NCBI RefSeq assembly: GCF_002217795.2
Contig: NZ_AP018823.1
Location: forward strand, 4,030,001-4,094,000
Length of the DNA: 64,000 nt
DNA from: Aquitalea magnusonii
GTDB lineage: Bacteria > Pseudomonadota > Gammaproteobacteria > Burkholderiales > Chromobacteriaceae
Direction of reading: 5' to 3'
Below are positions 45,612-54,048 of the stretch, in pieces; position 1 is the first letter of the stretch, and the number at the start of each line of letters is the position of its first letter. The notes under the pieces are model-generated. The model was given only the letters and a program-made list of their open reading frames with translations, searched no databases and was not told the DNA's origin. Made by a program: the position numbers and the translations under genes.

Positions 45612-46559
45612 TCAGTCCACCCGGTGTTTGAAGGACTCTAACTGCTGCATCAGTACGCTCAGAATGCCGTCTTCCCACAGCGAATGGCCAGCCACCTCCA
45701 CCAGATGGAACGCCGCCTCCGGCCAGTGCTGCGCCAGCTCACAGGCGGTCACCGGCGGACAGACCAGATCGTAACGGCCCTGCACAATAACCGCTGGCAA
45801 ATGACGAATGCGCTCCACCTGCTGCAACAACTGCCCCTCGGGCAGGAAGATGTGGTTGACGAAATAATGAGCCTCAAGCCGCGCCAGCGACAGGGCAACA
45901 TACTCGCTGCTGGCGCGGGCGATGGCTTCGGGGCGCTGTCGGATCGCCACGCACGCCGCCTCGTAACGCCCCCAACTGCGGCATGCCGGCAAGTGTACTG
46001 CCGGATCCGGGTCACACAGGCGGCGGTAATATGCCTGCAGCAGGTCCTGCCGCTCGTCCTGCGGGATAGGCGCGACAAAACGCTGCCATTCCTCCGGGTA
46101 GAACTGGCCCATCCCGTGGAGGAACCAGTCGATTTCACTCTGCCGTCCCAGGAAGATGCCACGCAGGATCAGGCCCTGCACCCGTTGTGGATGCGCCTGG
46201 GCATAAGCCAGCGCCAGCGTGCTGCCCCAGGAGCCACCGAACACCAACCAGCGTTCTATGCCCAAATGCACGCGCAGGCGTTCGATATCCGCCACCAGGT
46301 GCAAGGTGGTGTTGTCGCGCAGCTCGCCACGCGGCACCGAGCGGCCACTGCCGCGCTGGTCAAACAGCACGGCCCGATAAAAACCCGGATCAAACAACTG
46401 GCGGCTGGCTGGCGCACAGCCATCGCCAGGGCCTCCATGCAGGTAGAGTACCGGCTGGCCATCGGGCCGGCCGCATTGCTCCCAGTACATCTGGTGCAGC
46501 GCATCCAGCGGCAACATACCGCTGGCGTAGGGCGTAATCGGCGGATAGAGCATCAGCAT
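45612..46559 (-). CDS. pip: proline iminopeptidase
   Basis: Alpha/beta-hydrolase (S33) that removes N-terminal proline from peptides. 315 residues. The oxyanion region is LHGGPGDG (about 40), then DQRGSGRS, the nucleophile elbow GGSWGS (Ser near 110), and the catalytic His in VAGHSLWE near 294. An Asp in GRYDLVCPP completes the triad. Cytosolic, no signal peptide. It is upstream of leuS on the same strand but separated by the leuS promoter. Confidence 0.95.
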   Translation of the reverse strand: MLMLYPPITPYASGMLPLDALHQMYWEQCGRPDGQPVLYLHGGPGDGCAPASRQLFDPGFYRAVLFDQRGSGRSVPRGELRDNTTLHLVADIERLRVHLGIERWLVFGGSWGSTLALAYAQAHPQRVQGLILRGIFLGRQSEIDWFLHGMGQFYPEEWQRFVAPIPQDERQDLLQAYYRRLCDPDPAVHLPACRSWGRYEAACVAIRQRPEAIARASSEYVALSLARLEAHYFVNHIFLPEGQLLQQVERIRHLPAVIVQGRYDLVCPPVTACELAQHWPEAAFHLVEVAGHSLWEDGILSVLMQQLESFKHRVD

Positions 46560-46605
46560 CCTTGTCAGATTGGCATGGGAGCAAACTGCGGCGGCAGGGC
46601 CGGGT

Positions 46606-47064
46606 TCAGCACAGTTGGCTGGTGATGTAATCCCACTCGGCCTGCGTCACGGGTGTGATCGATAGCCGATTGCCGCGCTTGAGCACCAGCATCTGCTCCA
46701 GCGGCGGATGCTGACGCAGCAAGGCGGAGCTCAGCAGCGGGGTCTTGCGCACGAAACGCACATCCACACACTGCCAGCGCGGGGCATCAGGCCTCGAGCG
46801 GGCATCGAAATACGGACTGGCCGGATCAAACTGGCTGGAGTCGGCATGCGCCGGCCCCACCACCTCGGCCAGCCCGGCAATGCCTGGCTCGGCACAGCCG
46901 GAATGCCAGAACAGTACGCCATCACCCGGCTGCATCTGGTCTCGCATGAAGTTGCGCGCCTGGTAATTACGCACCCCGGTCCACTCGAATGCCCGCTCGG
47001 GGGCTGCCATCAGGTCGTCAATCGATGTCTCGTCCGGTTCGGACTTCATCAGCCAATAGCGCAT
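46606..47064 (-). CDS. EVE domain protein
   Basis: A 152-residue stand-alone EVE (PUA-like) protein. Typical segments are YWLMKSEPDETSIDDL at the start, WTGVRNYQARNFMRDQMQPGD (read as WTGVRNYQARNF), FWHSGCAEPGIAGLAEVV, and PRWQCVDVRFV. EVE domains bind modified bases in nucleic acid. The role of the stand-alone form is not settled. It lies 46 bp upstream of pip on the same strand and is divergent from the small lipoprotein. Confidence 0.93.
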   Translation of the reverse strand: MRYWLMKSEPDETSIDDLMAAPERAFEWTGVRNYQARNFMRDQMQPGDGVLFWHSGCAEPGIAGLAEVVGPAHADSSQFDPASPYFDARSRPDAPRWQCVDVRFVRKTPLLSSALLRQHPPLEQMLVLKRGNRLSITPVTQAEWDYITSQLC

Positions 47065-47192
47065 GGGAAATGTCTGTTAATGAATGGAAGCTTGGCTTAA
47101 CAATTTACGCCATCTTGCGGCGACTGTGCTCGATTATGCTTGGAAGCAGATAAACACCTTGGCCGTCAGGCCCTTGTTCACCGGAGAAAATC

Positions 47193-47339
47193 ATGAAAAG
47201 CCTGTTGATTGGCGTCTTGCTGGCCAGTGCATTGAGCGCCTGCGTGGTGGTACCACCACGGGTTGCCTATCGACCAGAAGTCGTTGTCCCGGTGGTTGTC
47301 GTCCCGGCCTATGGCTATGGTCACCACTGGGGTCACTAA
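47193..47339 (+). CDS. small lipoprotein, 48 residues
   Basis: A short gene with GGAG 7 nt before ATG 47193. It encodes a lipoprotein signal (MKSLLIGVLLASALSAC), lipidated Cys at residue 17, then a 31-residue tail very rich in Val, Pro, Tyr and His (VVVPP, PVVVVPAYGYGHHWGH). Tails like this occur in tiny outer-membrane lipoproteins of betaproteobacteria with unknown function. The His/Tyr-rich end could bind metal. It stands alone, convergent with fau, and a hairpin follows. Confidence 0.75.
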   Translation: MKSLLIGVLLASALSACVVVPPRVAYRPEVVVPVVVVPAYGYGHHWGH

Positions 47340-47372
47340 ACCGCCTCCGGCAGCATGCGCACTACCCGGCAC

Positions 47373-47392
47373 AGCCTCCGTCAGGAGGCTTT
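47373..47392. terminator. hairpin between the small lipoprotein gene and fau
   Basis: AGCCTCC/GGAGGCT, 7 bp with a 4-nt loop and a short TT tail on the plus strand. It overlaps the fau stop codon and probably acts in both directions. Confidence 0.5.
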
Positions 47393-48001
47393 GGCACCCT
47401 GGTCACGGGCAAAACGATGCAGGCCGGATTCGGTCAGCAGATAATCCAGCTGTACATCCCAGGCTTCACGCGGCACCTGCGGCACCCGCTGGCAATCGTA
47501 AGCCACGCCCACCAGCAAGGGCTTGCCGTAACGGCGTGACCGCTGCCGGAAGGCCAGGCTGCTGTCGTAAAAGCCACCGCCCTGCCCCATGCGATAGCCG
47601 TCTTCATCCACCGCCAGCAATGGCACTAGCAAAACATCCAGTTTTTCTGCCCGCAAGCAGGGGCCATCAAACTCCACGATGCCGTAGCGCGCATGCCGGT
47701 ACCAGCTTCCACTGGCGGTCAGCCGCGAGAACCACATGCGCCGGCCACGGGCGGGAATCTGCGGCAGCCATACGCTGGCACCACGCTGCAGGGCGGTACT
47801 GAGCAGGATTTCCACATCCAGCTCCGAGCCTGCCGCCAGATAGCCACCAATACGCCGTCCACGTTGCAGCAAACGATTGGCATGGCGCGCCACCGCGCGC
47901 ATGGCCTGTGCGCGGTAGGCAGGCGTCAAGGCCATGCGCTGACGACGCACGGCCTTGCGCAGGGCAATCTTGTCGGTGACGGCAGTGTCGGGAGTGGGCA
48001 T
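47381..48001 (-). CDS. fau: 5-formyltetrahydrofolate cyclo-ligase
   Basis: Converts 5-formyl-THF to 5,10-methenyl-THF using ATP. 206 residues from ATG 48001 (MPTPDTAVTDK). The conserved KIALRKAVRRQR start, the loop PLLAVDEDGYRMGQGGGFYDSSL (read as RMGQGGGFYD, about 140) and VGVAYDCQ are present. It lies directly downstream of the 6S RNA gene, the classical ssrS-fau (ygfA) order. A terminator between them limits read-through. Confidence 0.94.
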   Translation of the reverse strand: MPTPDTAVTDKIALRKAVRRQRMALTPAYRAQAMRAVARHANRLLQRGRRIGGYLAAGSELDVEILLSTALQRGASVWLPQIPARGRRMWFSRLTASGSWYRHARYGIVEFDGPCLRAEKLDVLLVPLLAVDEDGYRMGQGGGFYDSSLAFRQRSRRYGKPLLVGVAYDCQRVPQVPREAWDVQLDYLLTESGLHRFARDQGAKAS

Positions 48002-48018
48002 GGCGCAAGCCTGACAAT

Positions 48019-48062
48019 GAAAAACAAATGAAAACGACCCGGAGCAAGATGCGCCGGGTCGT
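48019..48062 (-). terminator. intrinsic terminator of 6S RNA
   Basis: A 9-bp perfect stem ACGACCCGG/CCGGGTCGT (48034-48042 and 48054-48062), followed on the minus strand by TTTTCATTTGTTTTTC. It lies between 6S RNA and fau. Confidence 0.9.
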
Positions 48063-48064
48063 GG

Positions 48065-48252
48065 AAGGGAGACCCCCGCGAGTGTCGTTTGGGCATAATT
48101 CGCTTGTACCCTGTTTCCAGGGGGGGCCACCTGCCAGCCACTTCGGGCGCATCCGCAAGGGACGCGACACACCTGTGACTCACGCTGGCGGCCAGAAGCG
48201 AACGCATTGGTACAAAGGAATTGTTAGCCTTCACGAACACCGCAGGGGATAA
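48065..48252 (-). ncRNA. ssrS: 6S RNA, regulator of sigma70 RNA polymerase
   Basis: A long imperfect hairpin RNA of about 185 nt that mimics an open promoter and sequesters RNA polymerase in stationary phase. Support: position between zapA and fau; a closing helix between CCCCTGCGGTGTTCG (5' side, near 48249) and CGACACTCGCGGGGG (3' side, near 48072); a typical 3'-half stretch AACAGGGTACAAGCG; no coding potential; and its own terminator. The ends are approximate. Confidence 0.85.
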
Positions 48253-48294
48253 GCTGATCTGGGTGTCTGCCAGTTCCTGCCTGAGCGTAAGAAA

Positions 48295-48606
48295 TCAGAA
48301 CAGGGCTTGCTGGCTTTCGCGTAGCGCCGTATCGGCTGCTTCGCTCATATTGCGTATTTTACGCTGGAACGAGGCCATTTCCAAGCCCTCTCCCACTTTG
48401 GTGCGTAACAAATCGTGTGCAATGTTCAGTGCCGCCATGATGGCAATCTTGTCGGCATCCATCACCTTGCCGTGCTGCTGGATCAAATCGACCTTGCCTT
48501 GCAGCAGGCGCACCGCCTCCAGCAGGGTTTCACGCTCGTCCGTCGGGGTGCCGATGGTGAAATGACGGCCGAGCAGCTCAATCTCGACCTGTACGATATC
48601 GCTCAT
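48295..48606 (-). CDS. zapA: cell division protein ZapA
   Basis: Binds and bundles FtsZ filaments at the division ring. 103 residues. It starts VQVEIELLGRHFTIGTP (the ZapA N-terminal globular motif), then a long coiled-coil helix (about 25-100) with KIAIMAALNIAHDLL. Its ATG overlaps the stop of the upstream coiled-coil gene (ATGA), so the two are coupled. 6S RNA follows on the same strand. Confidence 0.94.
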   Translation of the reverse strand: MSDIVQVEIELLGRHFTIGTPTDERETLLEAVRLLQGKVDLIQQHGKVMDADKIAIMAALNIAHDLLRTKVGEGLEMASFQRKIRNMSEAADTALRESQQALF

Positions 48607-48830
48607 TCTGCCTCTCCTTCAGCCTGCTCCGGCACATCTGCCTTGGGCAAACGCTCCACCAGCGCGGCCACGCGGCTGCGTGTCTCATTCACGCGGAAAT
48701 TCAGCTCGGCGTTTTCTTTCAGCGCTTCTGCCAGCGCCTGGGCAAAACGACCGTTCTGGGTTTCCAGTTCCTTGATGCGGGCAATGAGGGCCTGCACGCG
48801 GGATTCGAGGTATTCCAGTTCCTTGTCCAT
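48603..48830 (-). CDS. ZapB-like small coiled-coil protein (TIGR02449 type)
   Basis: A 75-residue, almost fully coiled-coil protein (heptad pattern from MDKELEYLESRVQALIARI to the C-terminus, ending in an acidic tail). Proteins of this kind sit directly upstream of zapA in many proteobacteria and are taken as ZapB-like division partners. ATG 48830 gives the compact helix. The longer frame to 48902 adds an unrelated lead. Confidence 0.82.
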   Translation of the reverse strand: MDKELEYLESRVQALIARIKELETQNGRFAQALAEALKENAELNFRVNETRSRVAALVERLPKADVPEQAEGEAE

Positions 48831-48923
48831 GGCGGCGAGGATAACGGCCAGCCCGGTCAGCGTCAAACCCGACCGGGTCTTGCTGTATCCGACATGGCAC
48901 ACCCGCCATGCCGACAGCGGGCA

Positions 48924-49448
48924 TCAGCCGCCCTTGAGTACCAGCGGCAAGCCGCAGGCCACCAGCGTCACACGCTGGCATCGGGCCGCGACATCCTGGT
49001 TCAACCGGCCCAAGAGATCGCCATACTGGCGCGCCACGCGGCTCATCGGCATCACACCCCAGCCGATTTCATTGCTGACGAGCAGCAGCCGGCCCTGTAT
49101 TGCATCAATGGCTTCCAGCAGCCATTGCCGCTCCTGGACGAAGTCCATTTCATCAAACTGGTCATCGCTGCGAAAAAAACGCATCAGCCACATGCCCAGG
49201 CAATCCACCAGCAGCAGGCCATCCTCCTGATCCTGCCCCAGAATCAGCTCGGCCAGGCCGCGTTCGGCCTCCAGCACCTGCCAGTGTGGCGGACGTTGCA
49301 GGCGATGCAAACGGACGCGCTCGGCAAACTCGGCATCCCGGACTTCCGCAGTCGCCACATAGTGGACCGGGCCGTCATGCTGCATGGCCAGTTGCTCGGC
49401 ATAGCGGCTTTTACCAGAACGGGAACCGCCAGTGATCAGATGCGTCAT
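48924..49448 (-). CDS. cobU: adenosylcobinamide kinase / adenosylcobinamide-phosphate guanylyltransferase
   Basis: Phosphorylates adenosylcobinamide and adds GMP to give AdoCbi-GDP. 174 residues. It has the P-loop ITGGSRSGKS (about 4-13), YVATAE, the HRLQRP segment with the guanylylated-His region, LLVDCLGMWL (about 80) and VSNEIGWGVMP. AGGAG lies 9 nt before ATG 49448. It diverges from cobT. The 258-bp region between them contains a TATAAT (minus strand, 49550-49555) but no cobalamin riboswitch that I can recognise. Confidence 0.95.
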   Translation of the reverse strand: MTHLITGGSRSGKSRYAEQLAMQHDGPVHYVATAEVRDAEFAERVRLHRLQRPPHWQVLEAERGLAELILGQDQEDGLLLVDCLGMWLMRFFRSDDQFDEMDFVQERQWLLEAIDAIQGRLLLVSNEIGWGVMPMSRVARQYGDLLGRLNQDVAARCQRVTLVACGLPLVLKGG

Positions 49449-49706
49449 GAAGCTGCACTCCTGTGGGCCGGAACTGCGCCGACCCGGGCCAGATAGAATA
49501 GGTGACAGCCTGGCTGCCACCGCTGCCATTGCGGCAGGACAAGGCGGCGATTATACGCCACACCGTGCGGCAAACCCGGATCTTTGCCATGCCGGCTCTT
49601 GATATGCAGCAAGCAATGCCAATGCCTTGCCGGCATTCGGCTTGCCGTGCCGCCCCCCATGTCTTAGAGTCCCGCACTAGTCCATGCCAACCAGAGAAAT
49701 TGCATC

Positions 49707-50741
49707 ATGACCCAGGCCATCGCCCTTCCTGTCCACGCTTTTCATGAAGCCGCCCTGCAACGCCAGAATTCGCTGACCAAACCGGCCGGCAGTCTGGGCG
49801 TGCTGGAAACGGTGGCCTGCCGCTTTGCCGCCTGGCAGGGCCAGAGCATTCCGGCAGCGCTGCAGCCGGCCATCACCGTGTTTGCCGGTGACCATGGCGT
49901 GACAGCCGAGGGGGTATCCGCTTATCCGTCCATCGTGACCGGTGAAATGGTAAAGAACTTTGCCGCCGGTGGCGCTGCCATCTGTGTGCTGGCGCGCGCC
50001 ATTTCTGCCCGACTGGAAGTGGTGGACGTGGGCGTGCTCAACCCGCTGCCGGAACTGCCCATCGTGCAGGCCAAGGTGGCCGCCGGTACTGCCAACCTGG
50101 CAGTGCAGGCCGCCATGACGGCAGAGCAGTGCGCTGCCGCGCTGGAAGTGGGCCGCGCGGCGGCACGGCGTGCCGTGGATCAAGGTGCTAATCTGCTGAT
50201 TGCCGGCGACATGGGCATTGGCAACACCACACCATCGGCTGCGCTGATCTGCCGCCTGACTGGGCATAGCGTGGACAGCATCGTCGGACGGGGAACCGGC
50301 ATTGACGATGCCGGCCTCGTCAACAAGCGCCGCGCCGTGCAACAGGGCCTGGACCGCCTGCATGACAAGCCATTGGATGGCACGGCGGTACTGGCCGAGC
50401 TGGGTGGGCTGGAAATCGCCGCCATGGCCGGTTTTTATCTGCAAGGTGCGGCACTGGGTGTGCCCTCGCTGGTGGATGGTTTCATTGCCAGCGCGGCGGC
50501 GCTGGCTGCCCGTGCCATCGATCCCGCCGTGGCTGATTGGCTGCTGGCCAGCCATTGTTCGGAAGAAACCGGCCACAAGCTGGCACTGGAAGCCCTGCAA
50601 CTGAGCCCGCTGGTGGCGCTGGGCATGCGCCTGGGTGAAGGCTCGGGCGCAGCCGCCTGCGTGCCCCTGCTGCAACTGGCCATCAAGCTGCATGCCGAAA
50701 TGGCTACTTTTGCCCAGGCTGGCGTTACGGAAAAGGACTGA
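49707..50741 (+). CDS. cobT: nicotinate-nucleotide-dimethylbenzimidazole phosphoribosyltransferase
   Basis: Activates the lower ligand base of cobalamin, making alpha-ribazole phosphate. 344 residues. Family marks: LTKPAGSLGVLE (about 23), VFAGDHGVTAEGVSAYP (about 59), NFAAGGAAICVLA, GDMGIGNTTPSAA (about 170), and the catalytic Glu region in RLGEGSGAAA near the C-terminus. First gene of cobT-cobC-cobS. Confidence 0.97.
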   Translation: MTQAIALPVHAFHEAALQRQNSLTKPAGSLGVLETVACRFAAWQGQSIPAALQPAITVFAGDHGVTAEGVSAYPSIVTGEMVKNFAAGGAAICVLARAISARLEVVDVGVLNPLPELPIVQAKVAAGTANLAVQAAMTAEQCAAALEVGRAAARRAVDQGANLLIAGDMGIGNTTPSAALICRLTGHSVDSIVGRGTGIDDAGLVNKRRAVQQGLDRLHDKPLDGTAVLAELGGLEIAAMAGFYLQGAALGVPSLVDGFIASAAALAARAIDPAVADWLLASHCSEETGHKLALEALQLSPLVALGMRLGEGSGAAACVPLLQLAIKLHAEMATFAQAGVTEKD

Positions 50742-50747
50742 AGCCGC

Positions 50748-51350
50748 ATGAACCCTTACACGCTCACCCTGCTGCGCCATGGCGAGATTGATCACGATGG
50801 CCGGCTGATTGGCCGTACCGACCTGCCGCTGAACGATCTGGGCTGCGAGCAGATGAGCCGCAGCTGGCAAAGACTGAACCAACTGGCCCCCGTCACCAGC
50901 ATGGCCACTTCACCCTTGCAGCGCTGCCGCGAGTTTGCCGTGCATCAGGCGCTGCATGGCTCGCTGCCGCTCAAGGTGGACGAGCGCTTTGCCGAATTCG
51001 ATTTTGGCGATTGGGACGGCATGTCGCGCGAGGTGCTGTACCGTCAGCAGCCGGACTGGGGCAGTCGGGTGGCTGCCGGCGAACTGACCCCACCGGGCGG
51101 TGAAAGCTATGTGATGTTCCGCACCCGGGTGCTGAGCGGGTTTAGCGAGTGGATCCAGACCGCACGCGGCAGCCACCGGGTTTTGGTGTGTCACGGCGGT
51201 GTGATTACCGCCTTGCTGGCCGAGCTGCTGGGCACCGAATTTGCAGTGGCCAAGCTGATGACGGTGCAACGTGGCGGCTTTGCCCAGCTATCCATCCTTG
51301 AAGGCCACCCGGCCTACCTGATGCATCTGGAAAGTCCGGGCGACGCATGA
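50748..51350 (+). CDS. cobC: alpha-ribazole phosphatase (histidine phosphatase family)
   Basis: Removes phosphate from alpha-ribazole-5'-P or adenosylcobalamin-5'-P. 200 residues. The active-site motif LLRHGEID (His near 11), the acid/base FDFGDWDG (about 84) and the second His in VCHGGVI (about 147) are present. It starts 6 bp after cobT and overlaps cobS by 4 bp, which supports the cobalamin role over a general phosphoglycerate mutase. Confidence 0.92.
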   Translation: MNPYTLTLLRHGEIDHDGRLIGRTDLPLNDLGCEQMSRSWQRLNQLAPVTSMATSPLQRCREFAVHQALHGSLPLKVDERFAEFDFGDWDGMSREVLYRQQPDWGSRVAAGELTPPGGESYVMFRTRVLSGFSEWIQTARGSHRVLVCHGGVITALLAELLGTEFAVAKLMTVQRGGFAQLSILEGHPAYLMHLESPGDA

Positions 51351-52108
51351 AACCGGCCAGCAACGCGCCATCTGCACGCTGGTGGCAGGGCCTGATCCTG
51401 GCCATCCAGTTTCTCACCCGGCTGCCTACCCCGCAGCTGCGTAGCTTCCACCCGGAGTGGCTGGCAGCCAGCGCGCGCTGGTTTGCCCCGGTTGGTTTGT
51501 TGCTGGGCAGCCTGCTGTACTTGGCCGTATGGCTGGGTAGCCGGCATGATCCCTGGCTTGGCGCATTGCTCGGGCTGCTGCTGTGGATTGCCATCACCGG
51601 CGGGCTGCACCTGGACGGCCTGGCCGACCTGAGCGATGCCATGGGGGCTGCGCATCGCTCGCGTGAGCGCTTTTTCGAGGTACTGAAAGACCCGCACCTG
51701 GGCAGTTTTGGCGTGATCGCACTGATCTGCGCCATCATCAGCAAGCTGGTATTACTGATGTTGCTGGCCAAACAGCCCGCGCAGTGGGCCAGCCTGCTGC
51801 TGATCCCGGCCTGGGCACGGCTATTTGCGCTGTTCTGGTCTGCCACCCTGCCCGCGCTGGCCCCCGGTAGCGGTGAGCGCGTTGCCGGACAAGCACAATG
51901 GCCGCTTCAGCTCATTAGCCTGCTGGCCTTGCTGGGGCTGTCTGCCTGGCTGGCTCCCCCGCTGCTGCTGGCCCCGCTGGCCGCGCTGCTGTGGCGTGGC
52001 TGGCTCAAGCGCAAGCTGGGCGGCATGACCGGCGATTGCCTGGGCGCCGGCATCGAGGTATGTGAAATCCTGCTGCTGGGACTGTCCTTGCTGCCCATCG
52101 CGGTGTGA
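51347..52108 (+). CDS. cobS: adenosylcobinamide-GDP ribazoletransferase
   Basis: Inner-membrane enzyme that joins AdoCbi-GDP with alpha-ribazole to finish cobalamin. 253 residues with about six to seven TM helices. The signature GGLHLDGLADLSDAMG (about 85-100, metal-binding Asp residues) and GGMTGDCLGAGIE (about 225) are intact. It is last in the cobT-cobC-cobS run with overlapping ends. Confidence 0.95.
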   Translation: MKPASNAPSARWWQGLILAIQFLTRLPTPQLRSFHPEWLAASARWFAPVGLLLGSLLYLAVWLGSRHDPWLGALLGLLLWIAITGGLHLDGLADLSDAMGAAHRSRERFFEVLKDPHLGSFGVIALICAIISKLVLLMLLAKQPAQWASLLLIPAWARLFALFWSATLPALAPGSGERVAGQAQWPLQLISLLALLGLSAWLAPPLLLAPLAALLWRGWLKRKLGGMTGDCLGAGIEVCEILLLGLSLLPIAV

Positions 52109-52197
52109 TCCCGCGGTAAAAGACCTGCCATCAATCTGTCATGGCACGGTGATGTGCTTGCCAGATACTGCCGGCATCCGCACAGGGAGAGTCACAC

Positions 52198-52674
52198 ATG
52201 CAGCTGGATATCTCGCACGACCCGGCACGGCTGGACCGCGCCATGATTCTGCACTTCCTTAGCACCCAGGCTCACTGGGCTGGCGGCATGGATGCGGCAC
52301 TGCTGGAAAAGGCGATACGGCATTCATTGATCATCGCCGCCTATCATCAGGACCGGCAGATCGGTTTTGCCCGGGTGATTACCGACTATGCCAGTTTTGC
52401 CTATTTGTCTGACGTCTTCGTGCTGCCCGACTGGCGCGGCCATGGCGTGGGACAGGCCATGATCAGGGCCGCCATCACCCACCCCGAGCTGCAGCAATTG
52501 CGCCGCTTCCTGCTGGTATCGCGTGATGCGCGCAGCTTTTACCGTCGACTGGGCTTCGCGCCCTTGCAGCATGGTGAACGCTATATGGAACTGCGGCGGG
52601 CAGCACAGGCCGCCGCGGGATGGCGCTGGCCGTTTGGCCGCCGCAGCCGCCCGGCCACCGCACAGGCGGCCTGA
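52198..52674 (+). CDS. GNAT family N-acetyltransferase
   Basis: A 158-residue acetyltransferase. YLSDVFVLPDWRGHGVGQAM (read as VFVLPDWRGHGVG, about 65-78) is the acetyl-CoA loop, followed by SFYRRLGFAPL. The last 25 residues are basic and Ala-rich, an unusual tail. Its stop codon TGA abuts the stop of the facing gene, so the two convergent genes share no spacer at all. Confidence 0.9.
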   Translation: MQLDISHDPARLDRAMILHFLSTQAHWAGGMDAALLEKAIRHSLIIAAYHQDRQIGFARVITDYASFAYLSDVFVLPDWRGHGVGQAMIRAAITHPELQQLRRFLLVSRDARSFYRRLGFAPLQHGERYMELRRAAQAAAGWRWPFGRRSRPATAQAA

Positions 52675-53808
52675 TCAGGGCAGCAGGTCGGGCCGCGCAC
52701 CCGGATGCTGCTTGACCACACTCCAGGGCAGCACGCTCCACGCCGGGTACTCGCAGGCACGTGCCACGCGGGCAAAGGATGGCCCCAGGTATAAGCCCTG
52801 CGGCGTGGCATACCAGCTGACAAACTGCCATACCTGCGGATCGCTGTAGCCACAGTCATCCTCATTGCCCGGCTTGATCTGCGCCGGATGCAGACGCGTC
52901 ATGGCGTTCACCAGCCACGGGGCCAGCACGCTTTCTTCGTACTGGTAGTCGGCGCGCTCACCGTTTGCTTTGCGTGCCAACTGCGGCTTGCCCTTGCCTG
53001 CCCACAGCAGGTCTTCCAGTTGCAGCGGCTTGCCGCTGGCCACCTCCAGGGTCAGCGGATTGTCGCCAAAATCCGGATGGGCACCACCACAGTAATAGCT
53101 GGTAAAAATGCTGACGCTCAGCAGTTTGTTGCTCAGCAGATGGGGCGTGACGGTCTGCTCGAAGTCTGCGCCGCTGTTGCGGCTGCCGCCTAGCTGGCAG
53201 TCAAAATAGCTGGCCACTTCCTGCCACTGGCGCTCGGCCAGCAACTGGTTGATGCGCTGCAGGCTGGCCTGTGGATAACCATCCAGCACGCGGAACAGGC
53301 GGATCTTGCTCACCGGCTCGTCCCACCACTGCAGGGTGTGGCCCTGCACCCGCTCCCGCTTGCCGGGCTTGAGCGGCAGATCCACCATGCGCAGATAGTC
53401 GTAGCCGGAACGCTGGCGCACCGGATTGAGCGCGGCATCGCTGCTGGCCGGCCACTGTGCCGCTGCATAGGGTGTCAGGCTGACCGGCACCGGCTTGCTG
53501 GCCTTGGGACCATGCCATGCCCCTACCCAGCCACCGTTTTGCGGGCGCAGGGTGATGTCATTGCGCTGTTCGTCATAGCGCAGGTTCTCGCCCAGTTGCA
53601 AGCTGCCATCGGCCTGGCGCTGGCCGCTCAAGGCAATGTCGCGATGATGCTTGCGGTAAAAATAGCGGCCTTCCACCTGGCCATCCGTTGCAATGTCCAG
53701 CTCCATCACCACCGCCGCCTGCCCCACCTTGCCTTGCAGCAACTGCGGCGCAGCCAGCACCGCCTGCGCCACCAGCAACAGCAGCAAGCCACTGGTCTTG
53801 TACATCAT
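52675..53808 (-). CDS. exported protein with DUF3298-like C-terminal domain
   Basis: A 377-residue secreted protein. The signal peptide ends near VLAAPQ. The C-terminal half shows FTSYYCGGAHPDFGDNPLTLEVASGKPLQLEDLL split as SYYCGGAHPDFG and DVASGKPLQLEDL-like, the pattern of DUF3298/RsiV-type domains, which have a lysozyme-binding or deacetylase-associated fold in other bacteria. The N-terminal half (about 20-150) is beta-rich with YFYRKHHRDIAL. GGAG lies 7 nt before the ATG ATG start. Function unknown. Confidence 0.78.
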   Translation of the reverse strand: MMYKTSGLLLLLVAQAVLAAPQLLQGKVGQAAVVMELDIATDGQVEGRYFYRKHHRDIALSGQRQADGSLQLGENLRYDEQRNDITLRPQNGGWVGAWHGPKASKPVPVSLTPYAAAQWPASSDAALNPVRQRSGYDYLRMVDLPLKPGKRERVQGHTLQWWDEPVSKIRLFRVLDGYPQASLQRINQLLAERQWQEVASYFDCQLGGSRNSGADFEQTVTPHLLSNKLLSVSIFTSYYCGGAHPDFGDNPLTLEVASGKPLQLEDLLWAGKGKPQLARKANGERADYQYEESVLAPWLVNAMTRLHPAQIKPGNEDDCGYSDPQVWQFVSWYATPQGLYLGPSFARVARACEYPAWSVLPWSVVKQHPGARPDLLP

Positions 53809-54048
53809 GTGTTCTCCCCCTTGCAGCGAAACAGTATTGCGCCACCATGGCACGACGGTTAAGTACTGCACAGAATGGCTGCAGCGTATAGCCAGCGGTC
53901 ATTCTGCTCCCTATTCTGCTGTTGGCGGACATATCATCCACCATCGGGCAGTGGCGTTGCCAAACCAGCCTGCTTGCGCTACAGATTAGAACAGGCAAGG
54001 CAGTTACCACCACCCCGACCGGGGCATGGCATACAAGGGAATCAGGAC

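Noticed and set aside
49449-49706. Cobalamin riboswitch between cobU and cobT
   Set aside because: I looked on both strands for the conserved core and the GCCAGGAGACC-like end and found neither.
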